DNA of 23,353 nt from CAIZQW01 sp964459675 (GTDB lineage Bacteria; Verrucomicrobiota; Kiritimatiellia; RFP12; UBA1067). The translations under genes were made by a program, and so were the position numbers. The stretch covers positions 1-23,353 of the forward strand of contig CAYWNP010000034.1 of NCBI GenBank assembly GCA_964459675.1, in the 5' to 3' direction. Below, piece by piece: positions 7,721 to 15,341 of the stretch (its first letter is position 1; every line of letters begins with the position of its first letter). A model generated the notes under the pieces. The model did not search any database, was not told where the DNA came from, and saw only the letters and a list, made by a program, of their open reading frames with translations.

Positions 7721-8402
7721 GACGAAGTATCTTGTGTTTCATTTCTGCAATTCTCCAGTCCTCATCGGTGTCAATATCTTGAACCTCTAATTCAGGGAGA
7801 ATAATTGATTTGGTATTCGTACAAATTAACCGCTGTTCAGCAAGCAATGCCGCTTTCGTAAGGCAATAGAACTGTCCTGCATCGTGATAATAAGGCTCAA
7901 GGTCTTGCGATCTCACATTATAATTTTCAGGATGTAGCATTGCTGTTTTTCCTTCTCGAATGACGAGGCAGCGTTGCGGCGGATATGAAAATTTAACAAC
8001 GGGGAACACACTATCACAGCCTGAGCTCTCTAATACAGCGATCGCCTCTTTAAGTCGCTGGGAATAGACAAAAGGAGCGCATGGATAAAAACAACAAATC
8101 TGATCAAATAACTGGCCTCTCTTCTCGTACTCCTTTACAACCTCAATCAAAACAGGCGCCGTCATCGCCATATCATTCGACAATTCTTTGCTCCTAAAGA
8201 ATGGAACACTTGCACCAAATTGTTTAGCAATCTCGGCGATCTCAACATCATCCGTTGAGACCATCACTTCGTCAAAGACTCCTGACGCGAGCGCGGATTC
8301 AATAGAATAGGCAATAATCGGTTTTCCGAGAAAGTTTTTTATATTCTTCCTCGGGATTCTCTTACTGCCCCCGCGAGCAGGGATAATTGCAATTGTTTTC
8401 AA
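7713..8402 (-). CDS. pseF: Pseudaminic acid cytidylyltransferase
   Basis: 229 residues. The N-terminus KTIAIIPARGGSKRIPRKN is the CTP-binding signature of CMP-nonulosonate synthetases, followed by FLGKPIIAYSIESA and VMVSTDD. PseF activates pseudaminic acid with CTP to give CMP-pseudaminate, the donor for glycosyltransferases. The start is read as TTG at 8402, because GGAGGT stands five bases before it and the protein then begins exactly at the family N-terminus; a TTG at 8444 would add 14 residues with no homology-like content. The gap of 83 bases to pseI is the widest within the pse block. It could be a LegF-type enzyme, but the inverting PseB upstream favours pseudaminic acid. Confidence 0.92.
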   Translation of the reverse strand: MKTIAIIPARGGSKRIPRKNIKNFLGKPIIAYSIESALASGVFDEVMVSTDDVEIAEIAKQFGASVPFFRSKELSNDMAMTAPVLIEVVKEYEKRGQLFDQICCFYPCAPFVYSQRLKEAIAVLESSGCDSVFPVVKFSYPPQRCLVIREGKTAMLHPENYNVRSQDLEPYYHDAGQFYCLTKAALLAEQRLICTNTKSIILPELEVQDIDTDEDWRIAEMKHKILRHG

Positions 8403-8407
8403 ACTTG

Positions 8408-8413
8408 ACCTCC
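8408..8413 (-). promoter_or_regulatory. Shine-Dalgarno for the TTG start of pseF
   Basis: GGAGGT on the minus strand, with a five-base spacer (CAAGT) to the TTG at 8402-8400. No ATG start is available near the family N-terminus, so this site fixes the start codon. A TTG start behind a strong site would moderate PseF output. Confidence 0.7.
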
Positions 8414-8485
8414 AAAACAGTTTAATTCGGGTTTCAAAGCTCAACGGTTACTGCTTCTCGTTGGCCTTCAATTTACACGATGTAT

Positions 8486-9511
8486 TCATTGATGTAAAAG
8501 AGAATTTGAAAGGGGAGTCCCTTTTAGCAGGTCAGTAGGTGCTTTCTTCCCAAGAATCGTTTCGTAGTTGCGCGGATGGAGGCCATGCCCTGGGCGAATG
8601 CAACGAATATTCTCTTTTGTAAACATCTCCCCCTGTTTGATGTTTTTTACTACATAAATTGAACGTCGAAAGACTTGCGATTTAATCTCAGACTCTGATA
8701 ATTGATAGGTGACGCAACCGATGGCCTGCGAAACCCGAGCGGTCTCTTCAACCAGTTGCTTCATTTCATGTGGCTCCATTGAAAAAGCACTATCCACGCC
8801 ACCATCAGCTCGTGACAGGGTAAAGTGCTTCTCAATGGCCTGCGCGCCTAAGGCCACTGCGCCAATCGACACGCCGATACCCAGTGTATGGTCAGACAAC
8901 CCGATCTTACACCCAGGATAGCGTTTGATGAGGTCCGGAATAACAATTAGGTTTGTATCCTTGGGAGATGCAGGGTATGCGCTGGTGCACTTGAGTAAGG
9001 TAATATCCGTGGAACCGTTATTCTGGAGCGTAGAGACCACCTCATCAATCTCAGGGATTCCTAGCATACCGAGAGACACAATAACTGGCTTGCGAGTCTG
9101 CGCCACTAACTTAAGTAACGGAATATCCCCATTTTCAAAGGCAGCGATTTTATACAGTGGGGCATTTAGCTTTTCCAAAAAGTCAACAGCCGTGCTATCA
9201 AAGGGTGTTGAAAAAGGAACAATCCCGCGTTCTTGACAACGCTCAAAAATTGGCTTATGCCACTCCCATGGGGTCATGGCCTCTCGATAAAGCTCGTATA
9301 GGTTTTGTCCAAACCATAGACTTTTCGGGTCATCAATCGTAAATCCAGGGGTCTTAATATCCAACGTCATGGTTTCGGGGGTATACGTTTGCAGCTTGAC
9401 TGCATGGACCCCCGAATCTGCTGCGGCATCAACAATCGCCAGTGCCCTTTCTAGGGAATGGTTATGATTTCCAGACATTTCAGCAATAACAAAAACATTA
9501 TTTGCATTCAT
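8486..9511 (-). CDS. pseI: Pseudaminic acid synthase (NeuB family)
   Basis: 341 residues, full length. The TIM-barrel part begins VFVIAEMSGNHNHSLERAL and contains AVKLQTYTPETMTLD, PFSTPFDSTAVDFLE, LKCTSAYPASPKDTNL, GLSDHTLGIGVS and IEKHFTLSRADGGVDSAFS, the pattern of PseI rather than sialic acid NeuB. The C-terminal antifreeze-like (SAF) domain has IRCIRPGHGLHPRNYETILGKKA read across two adjoining blocks. The enzyme condenses 2,4-diacetamido-2,4,6-trideoxy-L-altrose with phosphoenolpyruvate to give pseudaminic acid in the cytoplasm. It overlaps the end of pseH by 14 bases; the upstream Shine-Dalgarno is weak, so coupling to pseH is likely. Confidence 0.95.
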   Translation of the reverse strand: MNANNVFVIAEMSGNHNHSLERALAIVDAAADSGVHAVKLQTYTPETMTLDIKTPGFTIDDPKSLWFGQNLYELYREAMTPWEWHKPIFERCQERGIVPFSTPFDSTAVDFLEKLNAPLYKIAAFENGDIPLLKLVAQTRKPVIVSLGMLGIPEIDEVVSTLQNNGSTDITLLKCTSAYPASPKDTNLIVIPDLIKRYPGCKIGLSDHTLGIGVSIGAVALGAQAIEKHFTLSRADGGVDSAFSMEPHEMKQLVEETARVSQAIGCVTYQLSESEIKSQVFRRSIYVVKNIKQGEMFTKENIRCIRPGHGLHPRNYETILGKKAPTDLLKGTPLSNSLLHQ

Positions 9512-9956
9512 ACGTTAAAACCCAATAAGACAGGCACCCTTTTGTTCGTTCACCTAAACATGTGTATCCCGCATGTTCAAAAGATTTTAAAGATGCTTGG
9601 TTGTCCTTTTTTATATATGCCGTGATTGGCTGGAATTTGGACATCGAAGAAGCTTTTTCCAATATAGTCGCCGCGAGTCTCTTTCCTCTAAACTCCTTGG
9701 AGATGCTAATACTTATCACGTTCTCATCTCGCTCCTCGATCCGCACTTGCCCCACGAAGCGACCTTCAAGCGTTTCCACCAAATAAAACTCACAAGAACC
9801 ATCTGTTATCTTTTCTAAAAACCATTTCTGGTGGTCCGCCCATTCGATAGAATTGGAGTTGATAGACTGTTGGCGAACAACCTCCTCATTCGAAAGCTCA
9901 AAGATACTCTCCATATCTCCGAGCGTGGCTCGTCTTAACCTAATTTCGTCAGCCAT
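9498..9956 (-). CDS. pseH: GNAT N-acetyltransferase of the pseudaminic pathway
   Basis: 152 residues. The acetyl-CoA loop is EFRGKRLAATILEKA (88-102), and NSIEWADHQKWFLEKI (35-50) matches the PseH-type acetyltransferases that also occur fused to PseG. PseH acetylates the C4 amine of UDP-4-amino-4,6-dideoxy-N-acetyl-beta-L-altrosamine made by PseC. AAGGAT stands about seven bases before the ATG. It overlaps the TIM-barrel gene upstream by 22 bases and pseI downstream by 14, fixing it within the pse block. A different acetylated amine remains possible, but position and motif agree. Confidence 0.88.
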   Translation of the reverse strand: MADEIRLRRATLGDMESIFELSNEEVVRQQSINSNSIEWADHQKWFLEKITDGSCEFYLVETLEGRFVGQVRIEERDENVISISISKEFRGKRLAATILEKASSMSKFQPITAYIKKDNQASLKSFEHAGYTCLGERTKGCLSYWVLTYECK

Positions 9957-10699
9957 TGGATATCCTTTTTGAAATCATCAAGAGACTGCGGGTTCGATTT
10001 CTCTGTCTCGATGGTGACGGCACACGTAGTTCCTATTTTTCGCTTAATCCACGGAATATTTAATGCGCCTTTTCCAAGATGTGTGTGCGAGTCATATTCC
10101 GAGGATAAATCGTCAACATCACTCAAATGAAAATAAGATGGTGCACATGCGAGGAATCGTTCGATGTACGAGTAGATATCCAAATTCTGTGAATTGGCCG
10201 CACAAACAGCATGAGCAAAATCAAGACAAAATCCACACTTCGTCTCTTCCATTGCGTAACAAATCTCTTCGGGATTATATCCTCGGCAATATTTAATGTC
10301 AGATTTATTAGGGATCGCACGATAAGGCTTGTTTTCCAATAAGGCGCGGGGCTCATGCAGGGCCTTGAGTTGCCGCACCGTTTCTTCGATACAACCATCC
10401 GAGCCACCGTGAAAAACAATTTTCCTGGCTCCTAATTGGTTGGCAAAGGCCTTTACCTCTTGATAGATTTTTAGATTCGATAGTTCCTTTGCTTTGTCGG
10501 CAAGGTTAAATCCATTCATTGAATGGGGTGCGTGAATAGAAAAGGGAATGGTAAGTTTGCTCCAGTGCTCGAGCGTCTCGAGCGTACTCGGCACTACATA
10601 AAGTTCAATATAATCAAAACAATTTTCTAAAAAGAGTCTCTGGGCTTCCTGATAGTAGAAGTCCGTATTCGTTGAAAATAGTTTAAGCCCAATCTTCAT
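9935..10699 (-). CDS. Sugar phosphate isomerase/epimerase-type TIM barrel in the PseG position
   Basis: 254 residues, AP-endonuclease-2/xylose-isomerase-like TIM barrel. Candidate metal ligands and active-site residues are in the expected order: IHAPH (55-59), VFHGG (95-99), LLENKP with Glu122, CLDFAHA with Asp160 and His163, YFHLSD with His191, HTHLGKG with His205/His207, and IETE with Glu231/Glu233. The gene starts in an ATGA overlap with the pseC stop and overlaps pseH by 22 bases, exactly where the pathway needs PseG, the UDP-sugar hydrolase; it has none of PseG's GT-B features. It may replace PseG, epimerise a pathway intermediate to give a variant nonulosonate, or hydrolyse a side product. 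The fold assignment is strong; the function is unknown. Confidence 0.88.
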   Translation of the reverse strand: MKIGLKLFSTNTDFYYQEAQRLFLENCFDYIELYVVPSTLETLEHWSKLTIPFSIHAPHSMNGFNLADKAKELSNLKIYQEVKAFANQLGARKIVFHGGSDGCIEETVRQLKALHEPRALLENKPYRAIPNKSDIKYCRGYNPEEICYAMEETKCGFCLDFAHAVCAANSQNLDIYSYIERFLACAPSYFHLSDVDDLSSEYDSHTHLGKGALNIPWIKRKIGTTCAVTIETEKSNPQSLDDFKKDIQWLTKLG

Positions 10700-11844
10700 C
10701 CCAGCGCTCGAACGGCTTCAATGACTCGCTTTGTATCTTCATCCGTCATGCCCTGATACAACGGCAAACTCATGGCATGTTGATAATATGTCTCCGCAAC
10801 CGGGTTTTGCCGCTCGCAGGTTCCATAGGTTTCTTTGTAGAAAGGCTGGGTATGTACAGGAATATAGTGGACTTGCGTCAGAACTCCCTTTTCGCGGAGT
10901 TGGGCCATCACCTCTGGACGCGACTTCCCAATCTGTTCCCAGTCTATTTGCACGACATACAAATGATAACAGAACCTATCCTGATCAACTTCGCTCGGGG
11001 GTTTTATCCAGCTTAATGCTTTGAATGCTGCATTGTATTGCCGAACAATCTCCAAACGACGCTTTTTGAAGAGATCCAGGCGCTTCATTTGTGAAGTCCC
11101 CAAAGCCGCCTGAATATCCGTTAGCCGGTAATTAAAGCCTAAAGAGACCATTTCATAATACCAACTCCCCGGATTTTTTTGCAGCACCTGGGGATCTTTG
11201 GTTATTCCATGCGAACGCAGTAACTTTAATCGTTCGTACAAGACAGGATCATTCGTTGTGACAGCCCCCCCCTCCCCCGTTGTGATGGTTTTGACAGGGT
11301 GAAACGAAAATATGGTCATGTCGGAATATTTACAAGACCCCACCTTAACGCCATCCGCATACTCAGACCCAAGGGCATGTGCAGCATCCTCAATGATGTA
11401 TAATTTGTGTTGCTTGGCAATGGCGCTGATTGACAACATGTCACAGACGCGGCCTGCAAAATGAACAGGGATTGCAAGACGAGTCTTGGCTGTGAGTGAA
11501 GCTTCAAGTGTCGCCGATGATAAGCAGTAGGTCACAGGGTCAATATCCGCAAAGCAAGGCTTGACCCCGCAATAGGCCATTGATGTTGCAGAGGCTGTAA
11601 ACGTGATCGGTGAAGTGACCCCCTCCATACCTTCTTGGATCTGAAGCGCTGCCACCGCAATATGAAGTGCCGCAGTGCCATTACAAACAGCGATGCAATA
11701 TTTCGCACCCGTATACTCGCAAATACTTTTCTCAAAGAGTGAAATATGAGGACCTTGCGTAAGATAATCCCCCTTTAAGACCTCCACGACCGCTTGGATA
11801 TCCTCATCGGATATGAGCTGCCGTCCATACGGAATAACATGCAT
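10696..11844 (-). CDS. pseC: UDP-4-keto-6-deoxy-sugar 4-aminotransferase
   Basis: 382 residues from the ATG at 11844, preceded by TGAGG with a six-base spacer; a TTG at 11856 gives four extra residues and is less likely. The N-terminus IPYGRQLISDEDIQAVVEVL and LTQGP are PseC hallmarks. PLP Lys185 lies in FSFHPVKTITTGEGG and Asp153 in IIEDAAHALGSEY; NGTAALHIAV binds the phosphate and GFNYRLTDIQAALG is the C-domain signature. PseC aminates the 4-keto product of PseB with glutamate as donor. The conserved TGEGGAV stretch is encoded across an uninterrupted run of eight G (plus-strand C, 11265-11272). The stop overlaps the TIM-barrel start by four bases. Confidence 0.95.
   Translation of the reverse strand: MHVIPYGRQLISDEDIQAVVEVLKGDYLTQGPHISLFEKSICEYTGAKYCIAVCNGTAALHIAVAALQIQEGMEGVTSPITFTASATSMAYCGVKPCFADIDPVTYCLSSATLEASLTAKTRLAIPVHFAGRVCDMLSISAIAKQHKLYIIEDAAHALGSEYADGVKVGSCKYSDMTIFSFHPVKTITTGEGGAVTTNDPVLYERLKLLRSHGITKDPQVLQKNPGSWYYEMVSLGFNYRLTDIQAALGTSQMKRLDLFKKRRLEIVRQYNAAFKALSWIKPPSEVDQDRFCYHLYVVQIDWEQIGKSRPEVMAQLREKGVLTQVHYIPVHTQPFYKETYGTCERQNPVAETYYQHAMSLPLYQGMTDEDTKRVIEAVRALG
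11265..11272 (-). repeat. G8 homopolymer inside pseC
   Basis: Eight consecutive G on the coding strand (C on the plus strand), followed after one base by five more, within the codons for the conserved TGEGGAV loop after the PLP lysine. A one-base slip would truncate PseC after about half its length. Length is modest for a phase-variable tract. Confidence 0.75.
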
Positions 11845-11892
11845 ACACTGCCTCAATTAAATGGTTACACGATATCAGGGTTTACAGACGTA

Positions 11893-12891
11893 TCAAAAAT
11901 TACCGATCTTCGACTGATTCTTTTCTATCCATGCCTGGAGGGCAGAAACGTTCATCCATTCGAGGTTATTATCAGATGTATAACTAAAACCTTCTTTAAC
12001 CAACGTGCCATCCTTAATCCGGCTCGGATCCTTATGACCATCATAAATGGCTGGCAAAATCTTAAAAAACTCTCCGTACTCGTACGTATAATAGGAGTCT
12101 TCAGGGGAAATCATCTGCTCGTGTAATTTTTCTCCTGGCCGAATCCCGATCATGACCTGCTTGGCATCAGGCGCAACAGCCTTTGCAACATCCGTCACCT
12201 TCATTGAGGGAATCTTTTTTACATAAATTTCCCCCCCTATCATATCATCAAAAGCATGCCAGACTAATTCAACTCCCTGTTCAAGGCTAATCATAAAACG
12301 TGTCATGCGATCATCCGTGATGGGCATGACGCCTTTGGGGCGTTGTGAAATAAAAAACGGAATGACGGATCCGCGCGATCCCATGACATTACCATAACGG
12401 ACAACCGAGAACCGCGTGACATGGGTTCCTGAATAGGAGTTGCCGGCCACAAAGAGCTTATCCGAGGTCAGTTTGGTAGCACCATAGAGATTCACCGGGC
12501 TGGAAGCCTTATCTGTCGAGAGTGCGACGACTCGCTTGACCTTCTTATCGATGCAGGCATCGATGAGATTCATTGCCCCCATCACATTAGTCTTTACACA
12601 TTCAAACGGATTATACTCGGCTGTTGGCACAATTTTCGTTGCTGCAGCATGAACCACATAGTCAACACCATCCAGTGCACGATAAAAGCGTTCTTTATCA
12701 CGAACATCACCAATAAAAAACCTGATTCGTTCATCATTGGCAAACTTTTTGGCCATTTCCCATTGCTTCATTTCGTCACGACTATAAATAATAATCTTTT
12801 TAGGATTATACTTCGCGAGCGTCATCGGAACAAACGTGTTGCCAAAAGACCCTGTCCCACCCGTTATTAAGATCACTGAATTATTAAGCAT
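11893..12891 (-). CDS. pseB: UDP-N-acetylglucosamine 4,6-dehydratase (inverting)
   Basis: 332 residues, the length of soluble PseB/FlaA1. The NADP-binding loop is ILITGGTGSFGNTF (GGTGSFG at 11-17); IIIYSRDEMKQWEM and FFIGDVRDKERF are family signatures; the active site STDKASSPVNLYGATK holds Asp127, Lys128, Tyr136 and Lys140. AEYNPFECVKTNV and GFSYTSDNN complete the PseB pattern. The enzyme removes water from UDP-GlcNAc and inverts C5, the first step to pseudaminic acid. GGAAGG precedes the ATG by about six bases, and the gene lies 38 bases after the upstream stop. A G7 run (12231-12237) encodes part of IGGEIYV. The TKIVP in place of the more common MKHVP is a subgroup variation. Confidence 0.95.
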   Translation of the reverse strand: MLNNSVILITGGTGSFGNTFVPMTLAKYNPKKIIIYSRDEMKQWEMAKKFANDERIRFFIGDVRDKERFYRALDGVDYVVHAAATKIVPTAEYNPFECVKTNVMGAMNLIDACIDKKVKRVVALSTDKASSPVNLYGATKLTSDKLFVAGNSYSGTHVTRFSVVRYGNVMGSRGSVIPFFISQRPKGVMPITDDRMTRFMISLEQGVELVWHAFDDMIGGEIYVKKIPSMKVTDVAKAVAPDAKQVMIGIRPGEKLHEQMISPEDSYYTYEYGEFFKILPAIYDGHKDPSRIKDGTLVKEGFSYTSDNNLEWMNVSALQAWIEKNQSKIGNF

Positions 12892-12929
12892 ACTGAACCT
12901 TCCTTTATTTGTTCCGTTAGAGCAACAGA

Positions 12930-14483
12930 TTATGATGATGAAATTCCTATTCGACGAAAAGCGGAGCGCTTCAATTGAAAGGGTAGAAATAGAATCTGCT
13001 CCACAAACAACTTATACATCAAACCAAACAATCGCATACTTCCAAATAATTTAAAAACGGGCGAAACAGGGATCCGAAGGCCTAGAAAACGTGTTCGTCC
13101 GGTACTTCCAAAATCAAAGCAACTCCATTGACGACCTTTATCAGATGCCCAGAGAAAGCCAAACTGAATTGCGGGAAACGCACTTTTTTTCTCTAATGAA
13201 TCCTTCAACATTGCTCTCAGTTCATCATCATTTTTAGGGACGTAGCAAACATCCAGGAACCGATAACTGGAAGGACCTAACAAGATGGATGGTTTTTTAA
13301 AATAAACCGCCTCCACCCCGACTGTCGACCCCACGGTGATGATCTTTTCAGCGACCTCTAGAAGAGAATAGGTGCTCACGGGCGAGTCCGCGGGTACCAC
13401 TGTTAGGTTTGAAAATTGAGATCCTAATTGAAGTAAATCGGAATGATATCTATGTTTTACATGCTTAAGGTTTGGATGAATCCGTAAATAAATGTGAATG
13501 TTTGGATCCGCATCTGCCGCCAAACGGGCTACGCTTTCAATGACTGCCTGCTGCGTTGGTTTGTATTTAAAGCTATCATAGTCCTTGTCAATCCCGGCAA
13601 ACTCATCTTCCGAGCTATTAAAGAAAACAAAATTCCTTTTTTGAGCATCCCACCCTTCTGGCAACTTGTTCTCAACTTGTTCCAAAACAAAACTCTTTAT
13701 TGTGGGAGAAAAAGGCATTTTTCCTCGTCTTCCTTCAAAGAAAGATTCACCTATCTCGATCATTCTTTCCTCTGGCAAAGTTTTTGCAGCCTCTTTCCAA
13801 AGCGAAATGGTCATATCACTGTTTGCAATCACGTCATGCGGAAGTGAATTGTTGTAATGGACGCTCCGAAATTCCCATGTCGGGGGCAGTGATTCTGCTT
13901 CAAAGCATTGCACACGTCGTCCCATTAAACAGGGCTTGCGAAAAAAAGGACGGGCATCAAACAAGCGCCCATTAAATACAGCATAATGATCGGGCTTTAT
14001 CACATCGTCAATGACTTCAACTGCATGAGTCAAATGCGCAGCGACACGCAACAATTGATCAAAGAAGGCAACGGTCACCTCATTAAAATCGGGATATAAA
14101 TTGCGCCTTAGGTCCACATAAAATGACAACACGGAATAGCCAATATCAACACCCCGATATTCAATTGCCTTCAATTCATCAATGGAATGATAATTAAACC
14201 TTAACTTTTCCACTTCGCTTCTGTTCGGCGCTGTTACAAATTGCCCCAATGGATACGTTTTAATCTCTTGCGGTAAGGATTTGATCGCCGTTTTCGCAAG
14301 GGCATGACAAATACGACAAACGATCTTTGATGCACAGATGTTCGTCCGACAATATTTTAGGCATCCATCACAATAAACAACACCGACTTCGTCCCCCGCC
14401 TGATGAGCAACAACTGCCTCATCTAGCATCAACCAAAAGTGCATATTAAACCGCGCATGCGGTAATAAGAAGACCTTGCGCAT
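12930..14483 (-). CDS. Capsule-type GT-B glycosyltransferase with N-terminal Cys cluster (KpsC/KpsS-like)
   Basis: 517 residues, two domains. The N-terminal part has six cysteines in a short stretch (Cys38, 41, 45, 50, 56, 59), as seen in some surface-polysaccharide transferases. The C-terminal part has IYLRIHPNLKHV (RIHP at 334-337) and IITVGSTVGVEAVYFKKPSILLG (GSTVGVEA from 385, in adjoining blocks), the donor-site motifs of KpsC/KpsS/LipB-type capsule enzymes and of GT-B proteins that use CMP-sugars. The C-terminus (about 470-517) is hydrophobic and basic, consistent with membrane association. AGAGGAG stands five bases before the ATG and overlaps the upstream stop region. Directly before pseB, so use of CMP-pseudaminate or CMP-Kdo is plausible; the true donor and acceptor are unknown. 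Confidence 0.82.
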   Translation of the reverse strand: MRKVFLLPHARFNMHFWLMLDEAVVAHQAGDEVGVVYCDGCLKYCRTNICASKIVCRICHALAKTAIKSLPQEIKTYPLGQFVTAPNRSEVEKLRFNYHSIDELKAIEYRGVDIGYSVLSFYVDLRRNLYPDFNEVTVAFFDQLLRVAAHLTHAVEVIDDVIKPDHYAVFNGRLFDARPFFRKPCLMGRRVQCFEAESLPPTWEFRSVHYNNSLPHDVIANSDMTISLWKEAAKTLPEERMIEIGESFFEGRRGKMPFSPTIKSFVLEQVENKLPEGWDAQKRNFVFFNSSEDEFAGIDKDYDSFKYKPTQQAVIESVARLAADADPNIHIYLRIHPNLKHVKHRYHSDLLQLGSQFSNLTVVPADSPVSTYSLLEVAEKIITVGSTVGVEAVYFKKPSILLGPSSYRFLDVCYVPKNDDELRAMLKDSLEKKSAFPAIQFGFLWASDKGRQWSCFDFGSTGRTRFLGLRIPVSPVFKLFGSMRLFGLMYKLFVEQILFLPFQLKRSAFRRIGISSS

Positions 14484-14492
14484 AACACTCCT

Positions 14493-15341
14493 CTATAACC
14501 CACATAGTCGCTTAATCCCGAATCTGATAAGCGAAAAATTTAATGATGCCTGATCCCGCATACACTTCAAAATACGTTTTGCACCAAAGAAACTGTCCCT
14601 CTTCATGGGCTTGAATCTAAAGCTTGGCGCCTCATAAGCCTCGCCAGAGGTCGTTGCATCTGATGGTGTTTCTAGATGCACAATCCCAAAAGGCGACCAT
14701 GCGTATACACGCCCTAACAAACATAACTGACATGAAAACCATCTATCAACTGTCTTGTGCCTCGCAGTCCAAGCCCAAACATCTTCGTCACGAGGCATTA
14801 AATGTAACAAATCATCAAAATATTTACTATTTAAAATATAGGCTGTCGTAGAAAACGCGCCGCAGAGTTCATAGCAGGTCGTTTCCGGATAGGTATAAAC
14901 GACCCTGACAGGAGAAACAGGATGATGCCCGTACAAGTAGATGGCAATCCAATTATCTGGCAACTTTGCCATCGTATCAACAAGATTTGCCCACTGTTCT
15001 GCAATAGTGGCATCAAAAGAAACATCATCCTCTAGTATCAACACGTTCTTCCAACCACGTTCTTTTGCCGCAGCAATCGCGTTTCGGTGAGAAAGGGTAC
15101 AGCCGGCCTTTCCGCCCCAAGCATTGGCGCGTTTCTCAGAGAGTCGCTTTGTGAACCATGGCTTCTCGCCAAATCCAGGAAACGTTCGCCCATAAACCGC
15201 ATCCATGCGCTCAGGGGTAACCCCCAGCGTCTGCAACAGCGGAACCTGCTCTTGGAAAAGTTTCCACCGATCAGTACGATGGGGCAGATTGATGACAAAA
15301 CAACCGGCTATAGGATTGGGGAGCATAAGATTAAAATTCAT
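14493..15341 (-). CDS. Glycosyltransferase family 25 (LPS-type)
   Basis: 282 residues. GCFVINLPHRTDRW (13-26) is the nucleotide-binding start of GT25; GCTLSHRNAIAAAKERGW (80-97) and NVLILEDDVSF (99-109, acidic EDD at 104-106) are the family core motifs. GT25 enzymes, such as LgtB/LgtE of Neisseria, add galactose or related sugars to LPS or LOS at the cytoplasmic membrane face. The ATG overlaps the stop of the GT10 gene by four bases (ATGA). Donor and acceptor cannot be read from the sequence. The C-terminus is basic, suiting a peripheral membrane protein. Confidence 0.92.
   Translation of the reverse strand: MNFNLMLPNPIAGCFVINLPHRTDRWKLFQEQVPLLQTLGVTPERMDAVYGRTFPGFGEKPWFTKRLSEKRANAWGGKAGCTLSHRNAIAAAKERGWKNVLILEDDVSFDATIAEQWANLVDTMAKLPDNWIAIYLYGHHPVSPVRVVYTYPETTCYELCGAFSTTAYILNSKYFDDLLHLMPRDEDVWAWTARHKTVDRWFSCQLCLLGRVYAWSPFGIVHLETPSDATTSGEAYEAPSFRFKPMKRDSFFGAKRILKCMRDQASLNFSLIRFGIKRLCGL

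Noticed and set aside
8403..8485. Possible riboswitch or attenuator in the 83-base gap before pseF.
   Set aside because: No convincing stem-loops or known motif seen; the gap is short and has only the Shine-Dalgarno.
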